Assembly: GCA_009787625.1 (NCBI GenBank) | Contig: WQSX01000002.1 | Span: forward strand, 1-64,000 | Reading direction: 5' to 3' | Source: Oscillospiraceae bacterium | Lineage (GTDB): Bacteria; Bacillota; Clostridia; Oscillospirales; Oscillospiraceae | DNA: 64,000 nt | Shown: piece after piece, positions 24,895 to 32,201 of the stretch | How positions within the stretch are numbered: the stretch's first letter is position 1 | Layout of the letters: every line of letters begins with the position of its first letter | Program-made: the position numbers and the translations under genes | The notes under the pieces: model-generated | Database searches by the model: none | Told to the model about the DNA's origin: nothing | The model's input: the letters and a program-made list of their open reading frames with translations, nothing else

Positions 24895-25947
24895 CTATCC
24901 GACAAGCCGCTCCGTGATTTCCTCGTGAGATAAACCAATATCTAGGCGGCCACATTTCTCTTGGTTTTCAGGCACGATTTTTCGGTTGGGCTTGCGCTTG
25001 AGTTGAAGTAGGCGAAAAACATCATCTATCAGCGAATCATCAGATATGTCGAATCCGAGCCATTTTCCGTCGTGAAGAATTTCAGCATCGTCATATTCTT
25101 TGCAAATCGCTTCACTGAACGAATCTCGCTCAAGCTCAAATTTTGCTCGTTCATCTTTACCAAGCACGACACCCGCGAGGAAGTGTCCTTCACGAAGACA
25201 AAGAGTTATCATCGCTTTTCCACTTCGCCGAAAATATAAGTTGTTGTAATGCTTGTGGGTTGGTTTGCCCTCGTCCCACTTTTCGTCCAGCATGTAATGA
25301 TAACGAATCTGCCCTGTCAATTTTTCCCATGCAGAGCTTGCTCCGCCGAGCATCGCCTTGACTTCTTCATAGGGTTTTACGGGTCTATCCACTAAACTTC
25401 GCCCCTTTTGCTTTATAGTTACTATATCCGCAGAGCATTGGCTAAGCTCATACCCAAAGCCCGACTCATTGTATAGTTTGCTGCCTATTGTATGCGCTTT
25501 TGTTCCAAGCAATATTCCGCCCATTCTTTTGTAAAATTTAATCGAGGGCGTATTTTCCTCTAAGCACCACAAAATCATTTTACTTTTCCCATTTGCTTTA
25601 AGTTCTTTAGTTGCAAAGTGAAACAACTCCTTGCCGATGCCTTGTCTTATGCGGTCAGGTCGCACATATATGGCGTACAATTCGCAGTCATATTCACCGA
25701 ACCCCTCATCAGCAACATCTTTTCTTTCGCCACACCAGCAAAAACCGAGGATTTCTCCGACTTTATTTTCATAGACAAAGAACAGACCATTTCCAAATCT
25801 GGCCTCTGCTCTTTTCAGCACAGCTTCATAGTTGAGCGAATTTAAGTAATCATCAATGATTATACCTTTGTATGACGCTCGCCAACCTTCGACGTTTATT
25901 TTTGCAGTTTCTTTTAAATCTTCGAGCTTTGCGTATCTGACAGACAC
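24895..25947 (-). CDS. GNAT acetyltransferase fused to a DUF3788-like domain
   Basis: The 350-residue protein starts at GTG, with AAAGGAG 9 bases upstream. Residues about 1-155 are a GNAT acetyltransferase: YAIYVRPDRIRQGIGKELF is the acetyl-CoA loop, and ENTPSIKFYKRMGG closes the fold. Residues about 190-325 resemble DUF3788: an N-terminal EEVKAMLGGASSAWEKL, a central Tyr-rich strand, and the DGKWLGFDISDDSLIDDVFRLLQLKRKP end. Such two-domain proteins may couple acetyl transfer with small-molecule recognition, but the role is not known. It follows rsmG by 30 bases and is likely co-transcribed with it. Confidence 0.8.
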   Translation of the reverse strand: MSVRYAKLEDLKETAKINVEGWRASYKGIIIDDYLNSLNYEAVLKRAEARFGNGLFFVYENKVGEILGFCWCGERKDVADEGFGEYDCELYAIYVRPDRIRQGIGKELFHFATKELKANGKSKMILWCLEENTPSIKFYKRMGGILLGTKAHTIGSKLYNESGFGYELSQCSADIVTIKQKGRSLVDRPVKPYEEVKAMLGGASSAWEKLTGQIRYHYMLDEKWDEGKPTHKHYNNLYFRRSGKAMITLCLREGHFLAGVVLGKDERAKFELERDSFSEAICKEYDDAEILHDGKWLGFDISDDSLIDDVFRLLQLKRKPNRKIVPENQEKCGRLDIGLSHEEITERLVG

Positions 25948-25977
25948 GTGTTGACTCTCCTTTTTGCTTCGTTTCCA

Positions 25978-26694
25978 TCACAACGGAAAATTCTGTATCC
26001 TTGCAAATCTTCTTGGGTAGGTGTCGGGTGTTTTGCTTGTTTTGCGAATTAACACTGCTCGGTGGGCTATGTCTGTTTCGGGAATTTTGTAATCATATAT
26101 GCTTTCTAGTTTTGCGCCCAGTGTGGTCATTGCAGGTTCTGCATTTTTGATTTCTTCGTCAGAATTTACGCTCTTCATCGCAACCATTAACCCGCCGACT
26201 TTTACAAACGGCAGACAAAGCTCAGAAAGCACTCTAAGCTCTGCAACGGCGCGTGAAACCGCAACATCAAATACCTCTCGTTTGTCGCGCTCTCTTGAAA
26301 CTTCTTCCGCGCGAGCATGTATACAGTTTACATCAACCTGAAGAATTTCTGATATTTCGGACAAAAACTTAATTTTTTTACCCGTAGCATCTAAAAGAGT
26401 CAGGTCTATGCCGGGGCGGACGATTTTGAGAACAAGTCCGGGGAAGCCCGCACCACAGCCAACATCAATAACCCTCTCGTTTTCAAGCGAAATCGCTCCG
26501 AGAAGTGCAATTGAATCAAGGAAGTGCAGCCTCGCAACATCCTCCGGTTCGGTTATGGCAGTAAGGTTAAATAGCTTGCTGCGCTGCGCGAGATAATCAT
26601 AGTACGCACCAAGTGCCGCCTCTGAGCTGAGCGGCAAGGTAATATTCAACTCTTTTGTGCCATGCCCGATGATTTGCGAAATGAGCTCAAACAT
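25978..26694 (-). CDS. rsmG: 16S rRNA (guanine-N7) methyltransferase RsmG
   Basis: SAM-dependent enzyme of 238 residues, also called GidB, that methylates N7 of G527 in 16S rRNA (E. coli numbering). It has the family N-terminus with YYDYLAQRSKLFNLTAIT, motif I IDVGCGAGFPG (about 76-86), and SRAVAELRVLSELCLPFVK. In Bacillota it is typically next to the chromosome-partition genes; here parS sites lie nearby but parA/parB are not in the window. No ribosome site precedes the ATG, and the promoter -10 box ends only 10 bases upstream, so the message may be leaderless. Confidence 0.96.
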   Translation of the reverse strand: MFELISQIIGHGTKELNITLPLSSEAALGAYYDYLAQRSKLFNLTAITEPEDVARLHFLDSIALLGAISLENERVIDVGCGAGFPGLVLKIVRPGIDLTLLDATGKKIKFLSEISEILQVDVNCIHARAEEVSRERDKREVFDVAVSRAVAELRVLSELCLPFVKVGGLMVAMKSVNSDEEIKNAEPAMTTLGAKLESIYDYKIPETDIAHRAVLIRKTSKTPDTYPRRFARIQNFPL

Positions 26695-26704
26695 AACAGT
26701 TGCT

Positions 26705-26733
26705 ATTATAAGTCTTTTTTGCGCTCAGTGCAA
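26705..26733 (-). promoter_or_regulatory. Promoter of rsmG
   Basis: TTGCAC, a 17-base spacer, then TATAAT. The predicted start of transcription is about 4 bases before the ATG. Confidence 0.65.
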
Positions 26734-26775
26734 GTATTAGTTTTAAAATTTGCTAAATATTTTACAGTTTTTTAC

Positions 26776-26805
26776 TTGACATTTATGCACTGCTCTAGTT
26801 ATTAT
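26776..26805 (+). promoter_or_regulatory. Promoter of the PspC-domain gene
   Basis: TTGACA, an 18-base spacer, then TATTAT, followed by a leader of about 120 bases. I could not match the leader to a known riboswitch. Confidence 0.6.
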
Positions 26806-26934
26806 CTAAATTGAAAGCGAAAGAACTGTTGTTCGCCGGGACTAATCCAAAGATTCGAGTTTTGCCTACGGTAGAGAGATACCTCGCCATTTCCTTTGGG
26901 TGACTATTTAAATATGAAAGGAGTGCTATGAATT

Positions 26935-27108
26935 ATGAATGCCAGACGTCTGTATCGTTCGCGCAGTAACCGGTGGCTTGCGGGAGTTTGTGGTGGTATT
27001 GCCGAATATTTCAATATCGACCCAATTATAATCCGACTACTGTTTATCCTACTTGTGCCAAGTTGGATTGCTTATCTTTTATGCATTATATTAATTCCGG
27101 CGGAGTGA
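26935..27108 (+). CDS. PspC-domain small membrane protein
   Basis: A 57-residue protein consisting almost only of a PspC domain: a basic N-terminus (NARRLYRSRSNRWLAG), the signature VCGGIAEYFNIDP, then a membrane segment (about 33-55). PspC-domain proteins respond to envelope stress in many bacteria. AAAGGAG lies 11 bases before this ATG. An earlier ATG at 26928 is in a different frame that does not continue as PspC. Confidence 0.85.
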   Translation: MNARRLYRSRSNRWLAGVCGGIAEYFNIDPIIIRLLFILLVPSWIAYLLCIILIPAE

Positions 27109-27226
27109 TGACAAGCCCCTACCCATCTTCTTTTTTGAGAAAATCATTGTTTATCACCTTAAATGACATTTTGTGGTTTATCGATTTTTAAAATTGAAAC
27201 TAACTGTCTCATAATAGTGACTCCCC

Positions 27227-27904
27227 TCACACCAAAAGCCCATCTCGTATCTCAAACAGCAAATCCGCTTGCTTGGCGATATCGTTTGAATGCGTCACGA
27301 AAACTACTGTTTTTCCCGTTTTATGAATTCCCGAAACAAGCTCTAGGACATCTTTCTCCGACTGAGAATCCAAGTTCCCTGTTGGCTCGTCCATCAGCAG
27401 GATTGCGGGGTCATTTGCCAGCGCTCTGGCAATTGCAACTCTCTGTAGCTGCCCACCTGAAAGCTCGGACGGCTTCGAGTTTATTTTATCGGAAAGTCCG
27501 ACAGTTTCCATCAGCTCCACGGCTCGTTCTCTTATGTTTCCCTTGCTTATCTTCGAGAACATCATCGCTGTTTGAATGTTTTCCGCCGCTGTTAAGTTTT
27601 CAAGTAAATTAAAAAACTGAAAAACAAACCCAATCTTCTCGCCTCTCAGCTCAGAAATCTTACTATCGCTAAGGCTTGAAATATCAGTGCCGTCGATGAT
27701 AACACGCCCGCTTGTTGGTTTGTCCAAGCCGCCGATAAGTTGTAATAACGTGCTTTTCCCATGCCCCGACGGGCCGACAATGCAACAAAATGAACCTTTA
27801 GGAATCTCTAAACTCACGCCCCTGAGCGCGTGAGTCTTTGCTTTGTTTCCATATACTTTTTCCAAATTCTCTGTTTGAATAATCTGAGCCACCCCCTTTG
27901 CCAA
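27227..27904 (-). CDS. ABC transporter ATP-binding protein (MacB/LolD type)
   Basis: ATPase of 225 residues with Walker A GPSGHGKST (about 44-52), Q-loop FVFQFFNLL, signature LSGGQLQRVAIARAL, Walker B ILLMDEPTGNLDS and switch His in FVTHS. The FNLL and PTGNLD motifs mark the MacB/LolD/FtsE group. It pairs with the MacB-like permease upstream and the OB-fold lipoprotein. The start is uncertain: the TTG at 27904 has only a weak GGGCGG site, and a GTG four codons further in is preceded by AAAGGGG with almost no spacing. A 161-base inverted-repeat element separates it from the permease gene. Confidence 0.9.
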   Translation of the reverse strand: MAKGVAQIIQTENLEKVYGNKAKTHALRGVSLEIPKGSFCCIVGPSGHGKSTLLQLIGGLDKPTSGRVIIDGTDISSLSDSKISELRGEKIGFVFQFFNLLENLTAAENIQTAMMFSKISKGNIRERAVELMETVGLSDKINSKPSELSGGQLQRVAIARALANDPAILLMDEPTGNLDSQSEKDVLELVSGIHKTGKTVVFVTHSNDIAKQADLLFEIRDGLLV

Positions 27905-27912
27905 GCCGCCCG

Positions 27913-28073
27913 GTGGTCTGTAAAGTCTAAAAGTTTACCATAATTGTGGTAGATTTTTGTGACTGACTAGAAGAAAAAACGCAGGAATGCAATTCGCCTT
28001 TCAAGTTTTTTTGCCGACGGCAGACGCAAAAAGATGCCGCAAGGATGGTGAATTTTTAGGCTTTACAGACCAC
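27913..28073. mobile_element. 161-base element with 29-base inverted ends between ABC genes
   Basis: The ends start GTGGTCTGTAAAG and end CTTTACAGACCAC. Extending inward, 26 of 29 bases pair. It has no reading frame and no obvious target duplication. Transcribed with the operon, it would fold into a long hairpin. Confidence 0.55.
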
Positions 28074-28081
28074 TAGACCAC

Positions 28082-29248
28082 TTAGACGTTTCTTATAGCT
28101 TCCATTGGAGTTAGCTTTGAGGCTCTCCATGCTGGGTATAGACCCGATACACCTGAAATCAATACGGACAAACCCAATACCGTAAGCAACAGCGGAGCGG
28201 AGAAAGCCACAGCGGTATCGGGACTTCCTAAAACCGAAACAAACTCGTTTTGCTCGATCAGCGGGGCGGCAACTCGTGAAACCACGAACCCGACCACAAA
28301 GCCAAATGCTCCACCCAAGAGACCATATAAGCATGATTCAGCTATAAATATTTTAAATATCGTGCCGCTCTTACTGCCCATGGCACGCAAGATTCCGATT
28401 TCACGCCGCCTTTCATGAATTGCGGTCATCATTGTGTTGATTATTCCGAACGCGGCGGCAATCAAAGCAACCGTTGCGATTACTTGCAGAGTTACATTCA
28501 ATGAACCCAAAATGAGCAGTACAGAACTCAAAAGCTCCTCATTTGTTGATACTGAAAGGTTTGCGATATCCATTATTGAAGCAATGTACCGCTCGGCATT
28601 TATGACATCTTCAATAGTGACGGCGATAAATGATACATAATCACCCGTCCCGAATGTCTCTTGCGCTATATCAAGAGGCATAAAGACAGAAATGTCGTCG
28701 TTGCTGCCCGTTGGCTCTAATATGGCGACAATGGGAAAATCCAGCCCTCGAAATGTCAGCGGCTCGCCAACTTCTAAGTCAAACCGCTGTGCTGTGAGAT
28801 AGCCCACCACTACGGAGCGCTCAGTCTCTTCTGTAAAATAAGTGCCTGAACTAACAGTCCATTCCCTATGCTCATTCATTTCATAGGGCAAAATTCCCAC
28901 GAGAGTCAGGGGTGTGTCAGCAACGGATACACCCATTGTCAAATATGGAATTGCAGCTGTAATGCCGTCAATTGCGGCGATTTCCCTCACAATATCACGA
29001 GGTATTGATTCGGGCAAAATATCACCCGTGAGCACCGAGAGGTTTATAAAAGGGCAATCAACCCTTGACATGACAATTAAGTTTGCCCCGAAGGCATCCG
29101 CCTGGCTCGTGACTTCGGCACGTAAATTATCTCCGATAGACAAAAGTGCGACAAACGATGCCATACCGATAGTTATACCTAACAACGTGAATACAAATCG
29201 GCTCTTGCTCCGTAGCAAGTTTTTTGCCACAAGGGATAGCATTTGCAT
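28082..29248 (-). CDS. MacB-like ABC transporter permease (FtsX fold)
   Basis: The 388-residue protein has one N-terminal membrane helix (about 18-40, FVFTLLGITIGMASFVALL), an extracytoplasmic MacB core domain (about 45-250), and three C-terminal helices. The ERRREIGILRAMGSKSGTIFKIFIAES segment is the conserved coupling region, and the ASKLTPMEAIRNV end is typical of the family. MacB-type systems use ATP to drive mechanical work on extracytoplasmic substrates, often export of peptides or lipoproteins. The lipoprotein gene ends 5 bases upstream. Confidence 0.93.
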   Translation of the reverse strand: MQMLSLVAKNLLRSKSRFVFTLLGITIGMASFVALLSIGDNLRAEVTSQADAFGANLIVMSRVDCPFINLSVLTGDILPESIPRDIVREIAAIDGITAAIPYLTMGVSVADTPLTLVGILPYEMNEHREWTVSSGTYFTEETERSVVVGYLTAQRFDLEVGEPLTFRGLDFPIVAILEPTGSNDDISVFMPLDIAQETFGTGDYVSFIAVTIEDVINAERYIASIMDIANLSVSTNEELLSSVLLILGSLNVTLQVIATVALIAAAFGIINTMMTAIHERRREIGILRAMGSKSGTIFKIFIAESCLYGLLGGAFGFVVGFVVSRVAAPLIEQNEFVSVLGSPDTAVAFSAPLLLTVLGLSVLISGVSGLYPAWRASKLTPMEAIRNV

Positions 29249-29253
29249 TTATC

Positions 29254-29700
29254 TCACTTCCTTATTTCAAATTGTGTAACTCGAAGCATGAATAAGCTCG
29301 GATTACAACAATTTTGCACCAATTGTCCTTCCACAACGACCTCATCGCCGGACTGTGGCATTGCTTGATTCCCGCGGTAATCAATCATCAACTCAACCGT
29401 TCCACTCTCATCTTCGATATAGAAAAACTGAGATTCAACACCGGACACGAGGGCTGCAATGGTTATATTCAGATTGTTCTCGACAAAGTGGCCCGGGTTC
29501 TCAAGTACTTCTTGAATCGAAGTATAGCTTACACCATCGGCAGTAGTGTTTGCATCACCCACTGCCCCAGCGGAGTTTGTCACAACCCCACTTTCAGACT
29601 CACTTCCGCTCTGCTCTGCTGTGTTTTCGGCACAGGCAAATAAGGTAAAGCTTATTGTGAATAAAAGGGATATTATGATAATAAGTTTTTTCCTGCTCAC
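29254..29700 (-). CDS. Lipoprotein with OB-fold-like domain
   Basis: The 148-residue protein starts at GTG, with AGAGAGG 8 bases upstream. A signal peptide ends in lipobox LFAC with Cys23, followed by a Ser/Glu-rich linker. The C-terminal 90 residues (YTSIQEVLENPGHF to VTQFEI) have the strand pattern and SGDEVVVEGQLVQ turn of small bacterial OB-fold domains. It is the first gene of the unit with the MacB-like permease and ATPase, so it may be the extracytoplasmic partner of that transporter. The ligand is unknown. Confidence 0.75.
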   Translation of the reverse strand: MSRKKLIIIISLLFTISFTLFACAENTAEQSGSESESGVVTNSAGAVGDANTTADGVSYTSIQEVLENPGHFVENNLNITIAALVSGVESQFFYIEDESGTVELMIDYRGNQAMPQSGDEVVVEGQLVQNCCNPSLFMLRVTQFEIRK

Positions 29701-29835
29701 TTACAAAACCTCTCTAATTCTTAGTTTTAATCAGTGCTAACAATAGGGTATTTTATGCCATTCTATCACGCAAAAATGGCTGAGTCAATTTTTTGGATAA
29801 TCTGTGTGCAGTGATTTTTGCGCATGAATAAGTCG

Positions 29836-30291
29836 TCACAAGACAGATGAACCGTCCCCTTGTCTTATGGATTTCAAAATATCACGTATCTCTGTTAGTA
29901 ATTCCTCTTCCTTTGTCGGCTTGGCGGGAACCGGCTTTTCTTCTGCTTTTTTGTGAAACTTGTTTATTGCCTTGACAAAGAGGAACACAACAAAAGCTAC
30001 AACTATAAAGCTTATGATACTATTGAGGAAAAGCCCGATTTCCAAGTAGTTAGGTCCGCCTGAACCGTATAACTGAGGAAGTAAAATCGTCCACTCGGAA
30101 AAGTCAATCCCAATCAAAACGCTCATCAGAGGGGTCGCAATGTGGTTCACTATTGAAATAACAAGCGCAGTAAATGCACCGCCAACAATCATGCCAACAG
30201 CCATGTCCATCATGTTGCCTTTTATGGCAAATGTCTTAAACTCACCAAGGAACCTCTTTAATTTACCTTGCCTCTTAGTAGCATCAGCCAT
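29836..30291 (-). CDS. mscL: Large-conductance mechanosensitive channel
   Basis: A 151-residue protein with the MscL layout: N-terminal amphipathic helix, TM1 with GNMMDMAVGMIVGGAFTALV, an extracellular loop, TM2 (FLNSIISFIVVAFVVFLFVKAINK), and a charged C-terminal bundle helix (TKEEELLTEIRDIL). It opens under membrane tension to release solutes during hypo-osmotic shock. The start was placed 30 codons inside the longest frame, after GAGGGGG. The last residues (RQGDGSSVL) and the stop codon are encoded by a family B repeat. Confidence 0.95.
   Translation of the reverse strand: MADATKRQGKLKRFLGEFKTFAIKGNMMDMAVGMIVGGAFTALVISIVNHIATPLMSVLIGIDFSEWTILLPQLYGSGGPNYLEIGLFLNSIISFIVVAFVVFLFVKAINKFHKKAEEKPVPAKPTKEEELLTEIRDILKSIRQGDGSSVL
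29837..29868. repeat. Repeat family B copy forming the mscL 3' end
   Basis: CACAAGACAG..CTTGTCTTATG. In the mscL frame it encodes RQGDGSSVL and the TGA. Confidence 0.75.
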
Positions 30292-30352
30292 TCTGCACCC
30301 CCTCGGTATTCTTTTGCGCTTATTTTGCGTTTTCGTCGATAATAGCAAGCCA

Positions 30353-30381
30353 ATTATAACGCTATAAAACTCTGAGGTCAA
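30353..30381 (-). promoter_or_regulatory. Promoter of mscL
   Basis: TTGACC, a 17-base spacer, then TATAAT on the minus strand. Confidence 0.65.
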
Positions 30382-30418
30382 ATTTTTCGTGTTTTATGGT
30401 TCAAAACACACTACATGA

Positions 30419-30447
30419 TAGACAACACTCACAACTCGTGTTAGAAT
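30419..30447 (+). promoter_or_regulatory. Promoter of the aldolase-like gene
   Basis: TAGACA, a 17-base spacer, then TAGAAT, about 50 bases before the chosen ATG. Confidence 0.5.
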
Positions 30448-30497
30448 ATACACAAAACCTCATACAATGGATAAAACCAAAAATAAGGAGCAAAGAC

Positions 30498-31790
30498 ATG
30501 AAATTTGAACTCTTGCATCCTGCTGACCAGCTTGTTTTGATCATGGATAGGATTTACCAAAACGGACTCACTACCACATCGGGTGGAAATCTCTCTATTT
30601 TAGACGAAAATGGAGACATTTGGATAACCCCATCTGGGATTGACAAAGGTACACTCACCCGTGGCGACATCTGTTGCGTAAAGGCAGCGGACAAGTCTGT
30701 GGTTGGGGCTAACAAACCCTCTGTTGAGCTTCCGATTCACTCATCTGTCTACGAGCGGCGCCCCGACATTCGCGCTGTGCTCCACGCCCATCCGCCGGGG
30801 TTGGTTGCGTTTTCTACTGCGAGAGTGCTGCCCGACATCAACCTTGTCGCAAATGCGCGGCGAACTCTCGACTCAATAACCATGGCTGATTATGCCGTGC
30901 CCGGCTCAAAGAAACTTGGAGACAATATTTCTAAAGAGTTTGAGCGTGGATTTAACGTTGTTGTCATGGAAAATCACGGCGTTGTAATCGGTGCAGACAG
31001 CCTCTTTGACGCATACAAAAAGTTTGAAACCTTGGAATCTCTGGCAAAACTTGAGATAAACGCACGCAAGCTCGGCTCGGCAAAGTCTTTGGAAGAATCC
31101 GAAGTAAACCTGAGCTCTACAAGAGACCACCACTTAATGGATGATTTCATGCCGAACAAGCACACCTCAGAAGAGTGTGCCGCTCGCAGAGATATGACCA
31201 ACCTGATTCGCCGCTCATATCGCCAAAAACTGTTCGGCAGTACGCAGGGCACATATTCCATGCGCCTCTCTGACGGCTCTTTCCTCATAACCCCATATGG
31301 CGTAGACAGAGCCTACATGGATGAATCCGACTTAGTGCTTATAAAGCACGGCATGAAAGAGAGCGGCAAAGTGCCTTCCCGCTCGGTTAAATTACACCAA
31401 ACAATTTACAATCAGCATAGCGAGATAAATTCAGTACTGAGTGCGAACCCACCCTACGCCATGGCTTTTGCAGTAACGGATATAACGTTCGACCCGCGCA
31501 CAATCCCCGAAAGTTACATACTTCTGAGGGAGACAAAAAAAATCTCATACAGCTCCCTATACCTGGAAGCCGATAAAGTATCAAGCCTGCTCAGTGACAG
31601 AACGCCCGTTCTGATATGCGAAAACAACCAAATTCTGGCAACAGGAAACTCCCTACTACACGCATTTGATAGGCTCGAAGTAATGGAAGCAACAGCACAC
31701 TCAATAGTGCTAGCCTTAGATATTTGCGACCTGACACATATCTCTGACGAACAAATAAAAGAAATAGACAAAGCTTTTAACTTGAAGTAA
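30498..31790 (+). CDS. Tandem class II aldolase/adducin-domain protein, second domain lacking metal ligands
   Basis: A 430-residue protein of two class II aldolase/adducin domains. Domain 1 (about 5-200) has the zinc-site residues: Glu77 in SVELPIHS, His96 and His98 in LHAHPPG, and His160 in MENHG. Such domains act on sugar phosphates (fuculose-1-P or ribulose-5-P type). Domain 2 (about 228-425) keeps the fold landmarks (LITPYGVD, NPPYAMAF) but the equivalents are Lys298, Ser315, Asn317 and Asn377, so it should not bind zinc. It may be structural or regulatory. AAGGAG before the ATG at 30498 sets the start; an upstream ATG adds 34 residues without a ribosome site. The substrate is unknown. 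Confidence 0.85.
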   Translation: MKFELLHPADQLVLIMDRIYQNGLTTTSGGNLSILDENGDIWITPSGIDKGTLTRGDICCVKAADKSVVGANKPSVELPIHSSVYERRPDIRAVLHAHPPGLVAFSTARVLPDINLVANARRTLDSITMADYAVPGSKKLGDNISKEFERGFNVVVMENHGVVIGADSLFDAYKKFETLESLAKLEINARKLGSAKSLEESEVNLSSTRDHHLMDDFMPNKHTSEECAARRDMTNLIRRSYRQKLFGSTQGTYSMRLSDGSFLITPYGVDRAYMDESDLVLIKHGMKESGKVPSRSVKLHQTIYNQHSEINSVLSANPPYAMAFAVTDITFDPRTIPESYILLRETKKISYSSLYLEADKVSSLLSDRTPVLICENNQILATGNSLLHAFDRLEVMEATAHSIVLALDICDLTHISDEQIKEIDKAFNLK

Positions 31791-31860
31791 CTCGTTTCCG
31801 ACATCTCAGAACGCATCCAAAAACAACCAAGCCACCCTCTACCAACTACTACAAATTCAT

Positions 31861-31899
31861 TCCACAAATGCGCTTTTTGTCGCATTTGTGGATTTTTTG
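31861..31899 (+). terminator. Rho-independent terminator after the aldolase-like gene
   Basis: Perfect 12-base stem (TCCACAAATGCG) with an 8-base loop, followed by TTTTTTG. Confidence 0.9.
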
Positions 31900-31989
31900 T
31901 ACCCATTTATTTCTTATTTGCCTATTATATGTTACACATTTTGGCAATAATGTGAAGTTTACAAATTATACACTTTTAGTGCAATAAAC

Positions 31990-32037
31990 ATGTTGACAAC
32001 ATTATTTTTATGTGGTATATGTTGTGCATGACAACAT
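31990..32037 (+). promoter_or_regulatory. Promoter of the surface operon flanked by two operator-like palindromes
   Basis: TTGACA at 31993-31998, a 17-base spacer and TATATG at 32016-32021 form the promoter. A perfect palindrome ATGTTG-A-CAACAT (31990-32002) overlaps the -35 box. A second one, ATGTTGT-GCATG-ACAACAT (32019-32037), overlaps the start point. A repressor binding both is plausible. The leader to the first start codon is about 170 bases, AT-rich, with no recognised riboswitch. Confidence 0.6.
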
Positions 32038-32201
32038 TTTCATCTGCTTCTAGTTGTTTTTCTCATTTTATGCACCTTTAATAAACATTTTTTCTATATT
32101 TATAATGCTAACTCTTCTCAATGTCACTCAGTTGCAAGGCATGAGAGCTACTGTAGACTCTTGTCTTTTGAGAAAAGCGAAGGAAAGGAATAATCATCAA
32201 A

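Noticed and set aside
26812-26927. Leader of the PspC gene as a riboswitch
   Set aside because: Compared by eye with c-di-GMP, c-di-AMP, SAM, glycine, purine and ZTP consensus cores; none fits.
27120-27226. Possible terminator between the convergent PspC gene and the ABC ATPase gene
   Set aside because: No stable stem with a T-run was found.
31920-31975. Third operator-like site upstream of the surface promoter
   Set aside because: ATGTTACACATT and AATGTGAA resemble a half-site but do not form the same palindrome.
32028-32201. Leader of the surface operon as a riboswitch
   Set aside because: A GCAAGGC segment recalls part of the c-di-GMP-I consensus, but the rest of the core is missing.
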